14,035 nucleotides of DNA from Oscillospiraceae bacterium (GCA_017451665.1 JAFTNX010000006.1:1-14035); one strand, 5' to 3'; shown: positions 5,794 through 13,641, counted from the stretch's first letter. Notes: generated by a model from the letters alone, not told the origin. Made by a program: numbers and translations.

Positions 5794-6869
5794 TGAATAT
5801 TACAAAAGGGAAAATCATCACAGCACAGAAGGTCGTTATTTACGGACCTGAGGGTATCGGCAAATCAACATTTGCTGCACAGTTTCCAGAGCCTCTCTTC
5901 ATTGACACAGAAGGCTCTACCAAGAATATGGACGTTGCCAGAATGGACAAGCCGTCAAGCTGGGCAATGCTTAAAAACCAGGTAGCTTATGTTAAGGCAA
6001 ATCCTCAGATTTGTAAAACGCTTATCATTGACACTATCGACTGGGCAGAACAGCTTTGTATCAATGATATCTGTGCTACTCACGATAAGAAGGGTATCGA
6101 AGACTTCGGCTACGGAAACGGCTATGTTTACGAAAAGGAAGAATTCGGACGTTTTCTTAACAGCCTTGAAGAGCTTATTGAAAAGGGCGTCAATGTTGTA
6201 CTTACAGCTCACGCTCAGATGAGAAAATTCTCACAGCCTGATGAAGTGGGAGAATACGACCGCTGGGAACTTAAGCTCGGAAAGAAAACAGGTTCACAGA
6301 TTTCTCCACTTGTAAAGGAATGGGCTGATATGGTCCTCTTTGCAAACTATAAGACCTACGCTGTTGCAACTGACAAGGACGGCAAGAAGTTCAAGGCTCA
6401 GGGTGGTGGCCGTGTGATGTATACTCAGCATCATCCTTGCTGGGACGCTAAGAATCGTTTTGGTCTTGCAGAAGAGTTAGCTTTTGACTACAGCTGTATT
6501 GCTCATATTTTCAACACAGCACCTGCTCCACAAACACATCAGGTGACACAGCCTGCACCATCACAGGTACAGCAGACAGTAGCACCACAGACCACACAGC
6601 CAGCTCCTGTTGTTGATACATCAGGCTTCGAGGACGTGACACCTGTTGACATTCCTGATGGCATTCCAAAGGCTCTTGCTGACCTGATGAGAGCTAACAA
6701 GGTCAGCGAATCCGACATCAGACTTGCAGTAAGCATGAAGGGATATTTCCCTGATGATATGTCAGTGGCTAATTATCCACCAGATTTCATTAACGGAGTG
6801 CTTGTCGGAGCTTGGCCACAGGTTTATGAAATGATAAAAGAAAACAAAAAATTACCGTTTGACATTTAG
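5793..6869 (+). CDS. Sak4-like AAA_24 ATPase (RecA-fold recombination protein)
   Basis: This 358-aa protein has a RecA-type core at residues 1-240: Walker A GPEGIGKS (18-25), a Walker B strand TLIIDT (76-81) and an LTAHAQ strand (137-142). A Pro/Gln/Thr-rich linker (243-274) joins it to a small helical C-terminal domain (284-358) ending KKLPFDI. AAA_24/Sak4 proteins bind single-stranded DNA and support annealing or strand exchange in phage recombination, often with an SSB partner (family knowledge). The gene sits between an SMC-like ATPase and a DUF669 protein, the usual setting. I chose the ATG at 5793, which overlaps the preceding TAA and has an AGGTG sequence within the end of that gene; an extension upstream would run inside the ATPase gene. 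The acidic/hydrophobic C-terminal tip recalls SSB tips. Confidence 0.82.
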   Translation: MNITKGKIITAQKVVIYGPEGIGKSTFAAQFPEPLFIDTEGSTKNMDVARMDKPSSWAMLKNQVAYVKANPQICKTLIIDTIDWAEQLCINDICATHDKKGIEDFGYGNGYVYEKEEFGRFLNSLEELIEKGVNVVLTAHAQMRKFSQPDEVGEYDRWELKLGKKTGSQISPLVKEWADMVLFANYKTYAVATDKDGKKFKAQGGGRVMYTQHHPCWDAKNRFGLAEELAFDYSCIAHIFNTAPAPQTHQVTQPAPSQVQQTVAPQTTQPAPVVDTSGFEDVTPVDIPDGIPKALADLMRANKVSESDIRLAVSMKGYFPDDMSVANYPPDFINGVLVGAWPQVYEMIKENKKLPFDI

Positions 6870-6882
6870 GAGGAAAAATACT

Positions 6883-7413
6883 ATGGCAGAACCAATCAGA
6901 GAATTCGGCTGGGATGATGAAATTTCAGATGAGGGCAGTGAGTTTGTCCTCCTCCCGGAAGGCGATTATGATTTTACAGTTTCAAAGTTTGAAAGAGCAA
7001 GACACCAGGGCTCAGAGAAAATGCCACCATGTAATATGGCAAAGGTGACATTCACTATCTGGGGTGCAGAAGATAAGATTGAAATTGTTGACAACTTCTA
7101 TCTTTGCGACAAGTTTGAGTGGAAACTTTCGGCGCTGTTTCTTTCAATCGGTCTTAAAAAGCGTGGCGAACATCTTAAGATGAATTGGAATCTTGTTACA
7201 GGTGCTAAGGGTAAGTGCCGTGTCTATGTCGAGAATTATCACAAGAAAGACGACAAGGAAGGCGAAAAGACAGGTTATTCAAATAAGATTAAGAAATTCT
7301 ATGCTTATGACGAAACTGTCCAGACTGTTCAGCCAAATACAGTACAGCCTTCGACAACACCTACATATACTGCTCCACCAAGTAATTCAGGCTGGAAGGC
7401 AGGCGCATTCTGA
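6883..7413 (+). CDS. DUF669 protein, probable single-stranded-DNA-binding partner
   Basis: This 176-aa protein matches DUF669 by its LLPEGDYDFTVSKFERARHQ opening (about residues 23-42), SEKMPPCNMAKVTFTIW (44-60), FEWKLSALFLSIGLKKRGE (78-96) and MNWNLVTGAKGKCRV (100-114). The last 35 residues are a disordered Thr/Pro/Gln/Ser tail ending WKAGAF. The compact beta-rich core plus disordered tail and conserved C-terminal tip is an SSB-like layout, and the gene follows a Sak4-like ATPase, so an SSB function is likely (inference; the family is formally uncharacterised). The ATG at 6883 follows a strong TTAGGAGG site. The TGA overlaps the helicase ATG. Confidence 0.85.
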   Translation: MAEPIREFGWDDEISDEGSEFVLLPEGDYDFTVSKFERARHQGSEKMPPCNMAKVTFTIWGAEDKIEIVDNFYLCDKFEWKLSALFLSIGLKKRGEHLKMNWNLVTGAKGKCRVYVENYHKKDDKEGEKTGYSNKIKKFYAYDETVQTVQPNTVQPSTTPTYTAPPSNSGWKAGAF

Positions 7414-9008
7414 TGGAATTAAGACCTTATCAGAGTGAAGCACACAAAGCTGTTTTTGAGGAATGGGACAAGGGCGTTAACAAAACGCTCCTTGTACTTC
7501 CTACCGGCACCGGAAAAACTATTGTTTTTGCAAAAATCACAGAGGACTGCGTAAGAAGAAGTGACAGAGTGCTAATTTTAGCCCACAGAGGTGAGCTTCT
7601 TGACCAGGCATCAGACAAAATCAAAAAAGCGACAGGGCTTTGTTCAGCAGTTGAAAAGGCTGAACAGAGTTGTAAAGGCTCATGGTATAGAATTGTTGTC
7701 GGCTCTGTTCAGACGCTAATGCGTGAAAAAAGACTTGCGCAGTTTTCAAATGACTATTTCGATACAATAATTATCGACGAGGCACATCACGCTATATCTG
7801 ACAGCTATCAGAAAGTGCTTGAACATTTTCCTGATGCCAAGGTGCTTGGTGTAACTGCAACTCCTGACCGTGGAGATATGAAAAATTTAGGTCAGGTGTT
7901 TGAAAGTCTGGCTTATGAATATACACTTCCACAAGCTATTAAAGAAGGTTATCTTTCACCTATTAAGGCAGTTACAATTCCTTTACAGCTTGACCTTTCA
8001 TCTGTAACTACTCAGGCAGGCGACTTTAAGGCTGCAGAAATTGACACAGCTCTTGACCCTTATCTTTACAGTATTGCTGATGAAATGAAAAAATACTGTC
8101 AGGACAGAAAAACAGTAGTATTTCTCCCTCTTATAAAAACCTCACAGAAATTCAGGGATATTCTCAATTCCAGAGGGTTCAGAGCAGCAGAAATCAATGG
8201 CAGCAGTGACGACAGGGCACAAGTCCTCGAAGCATTTGAAAGAGGAGAATACAATGTGCTTTGTAACTCAATGCTTCTTACAGAAGGCTGGGACTGTCCG
8301 TCAGTTGACTGCGTTGTGGTTTTAAGACCGACTAAGGTACGTTCTCTGTACTGCCAGATGGTAGGCAGAGGAACAAGACTTTGTGAAGGTAAAGACCACT
8401 TGTTACTTCTCGACTTTTTGTGGCACACAGAAAGACACGAACTGTGCAGACCTGCTCACCTTATCTGTGAAAATGAAGAGGTCGCAAAGAAAATGACAGA
8501 AAATCTTGCTGACAGCGCAGGTTGTGCTATGGACGTTGTGGAAGCTGAAAGCAAAGCGTCAGAGGACGTTGTGGCACAGCGTGAGGAGGCTCTGGCTAAG
8601 ACTTTAAAAGAAATGAGAACAAGAAAGAGAAAGCTTGTTGACCCGTTACAGTATGAAATGTCTATTCAGGCAGAGGACCTTTCTTCTTATGTTCCTGCCT
8701 TTGGGTGGGAATGTGCTCCACCATCTGACAAACAAAAGGCAGCACTTGAAAAGTTAGGAATATTCCCTGATGAAATTGACAATGCAGGAAAGGCAAATCT
8801 TATCCTGGACAGACTTGAAAAGAGGAAAAACGCAGGACTTACTACTCCTAAGCAGATAAGACTTCTTGAAAGAATGGGTTTTGTGCACGTTGGTGAATGG
8901 AGCTTTGACGCTGCCAGCAAAATGATATCAAGAATAAGTGCTCACAACTGGCGAGTACCTGATGGAGTAGAGCCAAAGACATACAAACCTGAAAGCATTG
9001 GAGCTTAA
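7413..9008 (+). CDS. DEAD/DEAH-box superfamily 2 helicase
   Basis: This 531-aa helicase has all the core motifs in order: PTGTGKT (motif I, 30-36), LAHRGELLDQ (Ia, 56-65), DEAH (II, 122-125), TATPDR (III, 148-153), TEGWD (V, 290-294) and QMVGRGTR (VI, 315-322). The C-terminal region (about 375-531) holds two similar S/T-x-K-Q units (SDKQKAALEKLGI near 438 and TPKQIRLLERMGF near 478), a repeat often seen at the end of phage helicases. It resembles UvrB/RecQ-like SF2 phage helicases and probably opens DNA for replication or recombination at the origin. Its ATG overlaps the DUF669 stop codon (TGATG), so translation is likely coupled. It lies 3 bases before the primase gene. Confidence 0.93.
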   Translation: MELRPYQSEAHKAVFEEWDKGVNKTLLVLPTGTGKTIVFAKITEDCVRRSDRVLILAHRGELLDQASDKIKKATGLCSAVEKAEQSCKGSWYRIVVGSVQTLMREKRLAQFSNDYFDTIIIDEAHHAISDSYQKVLEHFPDAKVLGVTATPDRGDMKNLGQVFESLAYEYTLPQAIKEGYLSPIKAVTIPLQLDLSSVTTQAGDFKAAEIDTALDPYLYSIADEMKKYCQDRKTVVFLPLIKTSQKFRDILNSRGFRAAEINGSSDDRAQVLEAFERGEYNVLCNSMLLTEGWDCPSVDCVVVLRPTKVRSLYCQMVGRGTRLCEGKDHLLLLDFLWHTERHELCRPAHLICENEEVAKKMTENLADSAGCAMDVVEAESKASEDVVAQREEALAKTLKEMRTRKRKLVDPLQYEMSIQAEDLSSYVPAFGWECAPPSDKQKAALEKLGIFPDEIDNAGKANLILDRLEKRKNAGLTTPKQIRLLERMGFVHVGEWSFDAASKMISRISAHNWRVPDGVEPKTYKPESIGA

Positions 9009-9011
9009 TAA

Positions 9012-11240
9012 ATGGAAAACACAAATTTACTTAAAATACTTTCATATATAGACCCTGCCGACTGCGACTACCAGGAATGGGTTAATGTTGGAATGGCCCT
9101 CAAACACGAGGGCTATTCTGTATCAGACTGGGATAATTGGTCCCGTAGAGATGTAAAGCGTTATCATTCCGGTGACTGCGAGAAGAAGTGGCAGAGCTTC
9201 AACGGAAATACCTCACCTGTAACAGCAGGTACCATTGTTCAGATGGCAAAGGACAGAGGGTATACGCCAAAGGAATTCAAAACTTTTGACTGGGATAGTG
9301 AAATAAGCTTCGAAGAAGGCTCTTTCGTTAGTTCTTCTAACGAAGGTATTCCTTTTCACGAGCCAGCTATATGGAATCCTGTCTCGGAAATCACACGTTT
9401 TCTTGAATTGCTTTTTGACAGCACAGAAAATGTAGGCTACGTTACAAGCACTTATGAGAAAACTGAGGATGACGGCTCTGTCAAGTTTCTGCCTACCAAA
9501 GGAAACTGGGACAGAACTGCAGGTGAGCTTATCGAAAGTCTTAACAGATGTAATGGAGATATAGGCGCTGTACTCGGTGACTATAACGAAAAGGCTGGTG
9601 CATGGGTGAGAATTAACCCTCTTGACGGCCACGGCGTTGCAGATGCCAATGTTACAGATTACAGATATGTTCTTGTTGAATCTGATAGCCTCCCTCTTGA
9701 ACGTCAGAACGCTCTTATTCGTGAGCTTGAATTACCAGTTGTGACACTTACATACACCGGTGGAAAATCTCTTCACGCCATTGTAAGAGTGGATGCAGGT
9801 AACCGTGAGGAATACCGTAAAAGAGTAACATACTTATTTGACATCTGTAAGAAAAACGGACTTGACATTGATAAGTCGTGTAAAAATCCTTCACGCCTTA
9901 GCAGACTCCCAGGAATTTTACGAAACGGCAAAAAGCAGTTTCTTATTGATACCAATATCGGAAAATCAAACTGGGCTGAGTGGTACGATTTTGTTGAAGG
10001 CTTGAATGACGACCTTCCTGACCCTGAAAGTATGTCAGATATATGGGATAACCTTCCTGAACTCTCGCCACCTCTTATTGACGGAGTTTTGAGACAAGGA
10101 CACAAAATGCTTATAGCAGGTCCTTCCAAGGCAGGGAAATCCTACGCTCTTATCGAGCTGTGTTGCGCTCTTGCTGAAGGCAAAAAGTGGTTAGGTTTCA
10201 ATTGCACACAAGGTAAGGTTATGTATGTCAATCTCGAACTTGACGACGCAAGCTGTAAGCACCGTTTTAAAGATGTTTATAACGCTCTTGGTTGGAAACC
10301 TGAGCATCTTGATATGATAGATATCTGGAACCTCAGAGGCCGTTCTGTTCCGATGGATAAGCTTGCACCTAAGCTCATCAGACGAGCAAGCAAGAAAAAT
10401 TACATTGCTATTATCATTGACCCTATATACAAGGTAATTACCGGTGACGAAAACAGCGCTGACCAGATGGCACATTTTTGCAATCAGTTCGACAAGGTAT
10501 GCACCGAGCTGGGCTGTGCAGTTATCTATTGTCACCATCATTCTAAAGGTAATCAGGGTGGTAAGCGCTCTATGGACAGAGCTTCAGGCTCAGGAGTATT
10601 TGCCAGAGACCCTGATGCGCTTATAGACCTTTCAGAGCTTGAACTGACTGAGGGACTTATTAAGTCTGAGGAAGGTAAGGTTGTTTGTAAGGTGTGTGCT
10701 GAATGGTTGTCACGCTTTCACAATGACATTGATGAGCTGTGCTCACAGGACGACCTTGTAACACCTAAAGCTATGCTATCAATCGCACAGACACATTTAC
10801 AGCCTAAGTCCTATCAGCTTATGCATGATGATATAAAAAAGCGAAAGAAAGCGTTATACAGCCGTACTGCATGGCGCATAGAAGGTACTCTGAGAGAGTT
10901 TCCAAAGTTTGAGCCAATCAATCTATGGTTTGACTATCCTATTCACAGAGAGGACACCGTAGGCGTTCTAAAAGACCTTGCTTATGAGGGTGACAGCTCA
11001 GGCAATTGGCAGAAGAATTTCGGTAAAAAGAAGTCAAACAAAGAGCGTCAGTCTGAAAGAAACGACGGTATCGAAGCTGTGTTCAATGCTTGTAATCTTG
11101 ACGGAAAAGTGACAATTCAAGACCTTGCAGAGTACAGTGGAAAGAGTGAAAAAACTATCAGAAGGCATCTGAAAGAGCATGGTGGTTTCTGGGTGGACGG
11201 CTCTGAAGTAGGGTTGAAGGACAGGGACAAAGTCGAGTAA
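9012..11240 (+). CDS. Primase-helicase: PriCT, AEP-type primase and RepA-like AAA_25 helicase fusion
   Basis: This 742-aa protein combines three replication domains. Residues 8-84 look like PriCT_2 (DCDYQEWVNVGMAL...). Residues 125-315 look like an archaeo-eukaryotic-type primase, with acidic VESD (222-225), GGKSLH (250-255), GLDIDKS (283-289) and RLSRLPG (295-301) as the candidate active site. Residues 350-560 form a RepA/AAA_25 hexameric helicase with Walker A GPSKAGKS (370-377), Walker B IIID (467-470) and CHHHSKG (507-513). A winged helix (about 705-735, TIQDLAEYSGKSEKTIRR) may bind origin DNA. One protein thus primes and unwinds. It ends inside the first repeat of the putative origin, whose bases encode its last residues. 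A GGAG site precedes the ATG, 3 bases after the helicase stop codon. Confidence 0.9.
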   Translation: MENTNLLKILSYIDPADCDYQEWVNVGMALKHEGYSVSDWDNWSRRDVKRYHSGDCEKKWQSFNGNTSPVTAGTIVQMAKDRGYTPKEFKTFDWDSEISFEEGSFVSSSNEGIPFHEPAIWNPVSEITRFLELLFDSTENVGYVTSTYEKTEDDGSVKFLPTKGNWDRTAGELIESLNRCNGDIGAVLGDYNEKAGAWVRINPLDGHGVADANVTDYRYVLVESDSLPLERQNALIRELELPVVTLTYTGGKSLHAIVRVDAGNREEYRKRVTYLFDICKKNGLDIDKSCKNPSRLSRLPGILRNGKKQFLIDTNIGKSNWAEWYDFVEGLNDDLPDPESMSDIWDNLPELSPPLIDGVLRQGHKMLIAGPSKAGKSYALIELCCALAEGKKWLGFNCTQGKVMYVNLELDDASCKHRFKDVYNALGWKPEHLDMIDIWNLRGRSVPMDKLAPKLIRRASKKNYIAIIIDPIYKVITGDENSADQMAHFCNQFDKVCTELGCAVIYCHHHSKGNQGGKRSMDRASGSGVFARDPDALIDLSELELTEGLIKSEEGKVVCKVCAEWLSRFHNDIDELCSQDDLVTPKAMLSIAQTHLQPKSYQLMHDDIKKRKKALYSRTAWRIEGTLREFPKFEPINLWFDYPIHREDTVGVLKDLAYEGDSSGNWQKNFGKKKSNKERQSERNDGIEAVFNACNLDGKVTIQDLAEYSGKSEKTIRRHLKEHGGFWVDGSEVGLKDRDKVE
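11224..11237 (+). repeat. Iteron 1
   Basis: GGGACAAAGTCGAG is the first of three identical 14-bp copies. It lies within the last codons of the primase-helicase gene (encoding RDKVE), immediately before its TAA. CA precedes both this copy and copy 2. Confidence 0.85.
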
Positions 11241-11259
11241 TTGTCCCTTGTCCCTAACA

Positions 11260-11273
11260 GGGACAAAGTCGAG
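11260..11273 (+). repeat. Iteron 2
   Basis: GGGACAAAGTCGAG is identical to iteron 1, 36 bp downstream, and is the right arm of the hairpin with TTGTCCC at 11248-11254. Confidence 0.85.
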
Positions 11274-11296
11274 AATTTTCCTTTTTGTCCCTCGGT

Positions 11297-11310
11297 GGGA
11301 CAAAGTCGAG
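11297..11310 (+). repeat. Iteron 3
   Basis: GGGACAAAGTCGAG is identical to iterons 1 and 2, 37 bp after iteron 2. It is flanked by CTCGGTG (11291-11297) and CACCGAG (11315-11321), a further inverted pair enclosing it. Confidence 0.85.
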
Positions 11311-11364
11311 AAATCACCGAGTTTGTCCCTGGGACAGACAAAGTATATTACTACGTAATATATA

Positions 11365-11390
11365 CTTGTCCGCATAAAGCGGCGGACAAG
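11365..11390. repeat. Strong hairpin in the putative origin
   Basis: CTTGTCCGC (11365-11373) and GCGGACAAG (11382-11390) are perfect 9-bp complementary arms around an 8-base loop. No T-run follows, so it is not a terminator on either strand. It lies between AT-rich inverted repeats, as expected for a strand-opening or primer site (inference). Confidence 0.75.
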
Positions 11391-11436
11391 CATATTACTA
11401 GCAGTAATTCTCACGAGCGAAAAGGAGCGAAGAAAA

Positions 11437-11829
11437 ATGATACAATTTTTTCTGCCAATGATACCTCCGACTGTGACAGCCCAGGAACACAAGATAGCTG
11501 TTATCAAAGGTCAGCCGGTTGTGTATGATACACCTGATATTAAAAATGCCCGACAGAAATTTATGGCGCATCTTTCAAAACACAAACCTGATGAAAAATA
11601 CAAAGGTGCTGTGAGACTGACAGTCAAGTGGTTGTTTCCGATTACGGGAGAACACTTCGATGGAGAATATAAAACTACAAAGCCTGACACGGACAATTCC
11701 CAGAAGTTGTTCAAGGACTGTATGACAAAGGTCGGTTTCTGGAAAGACGATGCGCAGGTAGCCAGTGAGATTATCGAGAAGTTTTATTCTAAAATTACAG
11801 GCATCTGGGTGAGGGTTGAAGAAATATGA
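11437..11829 (+). CDS. rusA: RusA-family Holliday junction resolvase
   Basis: This 130-aa protein matches RusA in length and motifs. The catalytic cluster is KPDTDNSQKLFKD (82-94), giving Asp84, Asp86 and Lys90, followed by FWKDDAQV (101-108) with Asp105 as the third acidic residue. The IIEKFYSKITGIWVRVEE ending is the usual last strand. RusA homodimers bind four-way junctions and cut them symmetrically. In phages this clears branched recombination and replication products before packaging. The start at 11437 has AAAGGAGCG about 9 bases before it and follows the repeat-rich region. The stop codon overlaps the next start (ATGA). Confidence 0.92.
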   Translation: MIQFFLPMIPPTVTAQEHKIAVIKGQPVVYDTPDIKNARQKFMAHLSKHKPDEKYKGAVRLTVKWLFPITGEHFDGEYKTTKPDTDNSQKLFKDCMTKVGFWKDDAQVASEIIEKFYSKITGIWVRVEEI

Positions 11830-12032
11830 CAATTGCAGAAGTTAAAAACAATCTGGGAAAGCCTGTCAGGTTTTCTAACAAAAAGCTGTTTATCGAAAGT
11901 GCAATGTATATTCTGACAGGTTGCATCCTCAGGAAAGGTGATAAAGAATTTTATTACCAGGCAGAACTTACGGACGTAAGAAATAACAAAAGTGTGCTTA
12001 TTTGCAGACTTGATGAAATTGAGAAGGTTTAG
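11826..12032 (+). CDS. Hypothetical small phage protein
   Basis: This 68-aa protein starts TIAEVKNNLGKPVRF, followed by alternating strands (AMYILTGCILRK, EFYYQAELTDV, SVLICRLDEIEKV). This pattern suggests a small beta-barrel like those that often follow RusA in Firmicutes phages. I cannot name a function. The ATG overlaps the rusA stop codon, so it is probably translated by coupling, and it is followed by a 12-base gap with the ParB-like gene's AGGAGG site. Confidence 0.75.
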   Translation: MTIAEVKNNLGKPVRFSNKKLFIESAMYILTGCILRKGDKEFYYQAELTDVRNNKSVLICRLDEIEKV

Positions 12033-12044
12033 GAGGAATAATCT

Positions 12045-13400
12045 ATGGCAATAGAAATGATAAAAACAGAACTACTTTATCCACATCCACAGAATCCAAG
12101 ACCGAACGTTGGTAATGTGACGGAGCTTTCTGAAAGTATTAAAGCAAATGGTATTTTTCAGAATCTAACTGTAATAAGAGGTGGAGCAGGTGTCCCAGAC
12201 AGTAAAGAAGGTTTCACGGTAATTATCGGTCACAGAAGACTTGCAGCATCTAAGCAGGCAGGTATAAAAGAGCTTCCTTGTGCTGTTGTTGAAATGACCG
12301 ATAAAGAACAGGTAGGAACTATGCTTCTTGAGAATATGCAGAGAAGTGACCTGACAGTTTACGAACAGGCCCAGGGCTTTCAAATGATGTTTGATTTAGG
12401 AGAAACTATGACAAGTATCTCAAAAAGTACAGGATTTTCTGAAACTACAATCAGACATAGAATGAAACTCCTGGAGCTTGACAAAGAAAAGTTTGAAGCT
12501 TCACAGGAGAGATGCCCGACAATTACAGATTATATCGAGCTTGAAAAAATCAAGGATATAAAAACTAAAAATAAATGCCTTGAAAAAATCGGCACAAAAG
12601 ATTTTGAGTGGGAGGTAAAGAGAGCTATCCAGGATGAGCTTGCCGCTGAACGTAAAGAACAGTGGACAGAGCTTCTCAACAGCGTAGCAGAAAAGACAAA
12701 TATTGGTGTCAGAAGTAACCGTGAACAGTTGAATTTTTACTCTATGCGTAGTGAAATTACAGACGATATAAGAAAGGAACTGGAATCCTTTAGTGAAAAA
12801 GAAGAAAAACTTTACTGGGCTATGGACCCTTACAACTTTGCTTATTTATACGGAAAAGAAAAAACAGTAGCTCTAAATAACCAGAAAGAAAACTATGCTG
12901 AAAAAGAAAAACTTCGTAAGGCAAAGGTCGAAGCTGTTGATGAAATTGAAAAAAGAGCTTTTGAACTTCGCAAAGAATTTGTAAGAGATTTTACAGGAAC
13001 AAGAATTGAACATTTTCCAATAATTTTCAAAAGACTTGTGGAGGAATTTGATTATTTCAATGAAATTGATTTTGAAGATTTGGCTGAGCTACTTCATATT
13101 TATCTTCCAAAAGAGTGGAAAGATGACGACTACGGCCCGAAAGAATATCTGATAAGTAATACACGTTTTGATGAAATGATTTCAAAGCGTCCTCAGAAGA
13201 TAGCGTTAGCAGTACTTTTTCTGCTTATTGATGATTTTAGTATGCATGATTTTTACGGGAATTACAGTGTATCAAATAAAAATGATATTGAAAATTGGTA
13301 TAAGCTACTCGAACAGTGTGGTTACCAGATGAGTACAGAAGAACAGAAACTCATTGATGGTACGCACGAGGTTTTTAAGAGGAGTGACACCAATGAATAA
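12045..13400 (+). CDS. ParB/Spo0J-like nuclease-fold protein without a ParA partner
   Basis: This 451-aa protein has a ParB N-terminal domain: the PHPQNPRP opening (13-20), GHRRLAASKQAG (62-73) and ENMQRSDL (96-103) are the conserved boxes that bind CTP or contact DNA in the family. The helix-turn-helix follows (TMTSISKSTGFSETTIRHRM, 121-140). Beyond about residue 150 it carries about 300 residues, including a Lys/Glu-rich probable coiled coil (about 250-320), that I do not recognise. No ParA gene and no classical parS sequence is seen. It may be a phage regulator or replication accessory rather than a partition protein. The ATG has an ideal TAGGAGGAATAATCT leader. Its end overlaps the next gene by 8 bases. 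Confidence 0.85.
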   Translation: MAIEMIKTELLYPHPQNPRPNVGNVTELSESIKANGIFQNLTVIRGGAGVPDSKEGFTVIIGHRRLAASKQAGIKELPCAVVEMTDKEQVGTMLLENMQRSDLTVYEQAQGFQMMFDLGETMTSISKSTGFSETTIRHRMKLLELDKEKFEASQERCPTITDYIELEKIKDIKTKNKCLEKIGTKDFEWEVKRAIQDELAAERKEQWTELLNSVAEKTNIGVRSNREQLNFYSMRSEITDDIRKELESFSEKEEKLYWAMDPYNFAYLYGKEKTVALNNQKENYAEKEKLRKAKVEAVDEIEKRAFELRKEFVRDFTGTRIEHFPIIFKRLVEEFDYFNEIDFEDLAELLHIYLPKEWKDDDYGPKEYLISNTRFDEMISKRPQKIALAVLFLLIDDFSMHDFYGNYSVSNKNDIENWYKLLEQCGYQMSTEEQKLIDGTHEVFKRSDTNE

Positions 13401-13641
13401 TTTAAAAAAAGGCGACGTGTGTATGTACAGCTACGACAATGACAACAAGTCAGCTGCCATTGTTGAAATTATTGATATTCTGAATTCTGAAAGAGGAATT
13501 GCAAAGGTTAAGTTTCTTGAAGTGCTTGTTGATGATACCGGCAACGGGTTTTTCAATTACCTTAAGCGTACTGGTGGAACAATGAACGTCAGCCTGAAGT
13601 ATCTTAAAGTGATTAAGAGTGAGAAAGGGAGTGCTGAATAA
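13393..13641 (+). CDS. Hypothetical small protein
   Basis: This 82-aa protein opens with MNNLKKGDVCMYSYDNDNKSAAI and continues with short alternating strands and a LKYLKVIKSEKGS end. The KKGDVCMYSY start suggests a small SH3-like or Tudor-like barrel, but this is only a shape impression. The start at 13393 overlaps the ParB-like stop codon by 8 bases and has a GGAGTG site upstream inside that gene; an upstream in-frame start would have no site of its own. Its TAA overlaps the next ATG, and its end carries the first copy of the junction cassette described separately. Confidence 0.7.
   Translation: MNNLKKGDVCMYSYDNDNKSAAIVEIIDILNSERGIAKVKFLEVLVDDTGNGFFNYLKRTGGTMNVSLKYLKVIKSEKGSAE

Larger units (their letters stand above)
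11224..11410. other. Putative phage replication origin: iterons and nested hairpins
   Basis: Three identical 14-bp repeats, GGGACAAAGTCGAG, start at 11224, 11260 and 11297 (36- and 37-bp periods), with a degenerate copy at 11331-11344. Inverted TTGTCCC units at 11241, 11248, 11285 and 11323 pair with them as hairpins: TTGTCCCT/AGGGACAA around 11248-11266, TTTGTCCC/GGGACAAA around 11284-11304, and the palindrome TGTCCCTGGGACA at 11324-11336. AT-rich inverted repeats follow at 11344-11362 and 11394-11408, with a strong 9-bp stem at 11365-11390. The cluster lies between the primase-helicase gene and rusA, where phage origins are often found. Origin function is inference; a regulatory RNA structure is the main alternative. 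Confidence 0.6.

Noticed and set aside
11224..11344. CRISPR array, because repeats recur every 36-37 bp
   Set aside because: There are only three 14-bp copies, the gaps contain inverted copies of the repeat rather than unrelated spacers, and no cas gene is near.
11365..11390. Intrinsic terminator
   Set aside because: The stem is strong but no T-run follows on either strand.
11034..11507. Minus-strand reading frames across the repeat region, and a plus-strand frame at 11241-11528
   Set aside because: They run through the iterons, lack ribosome sites and show no family features; they are by-products of the repeat bases and the primase and rusA frames.
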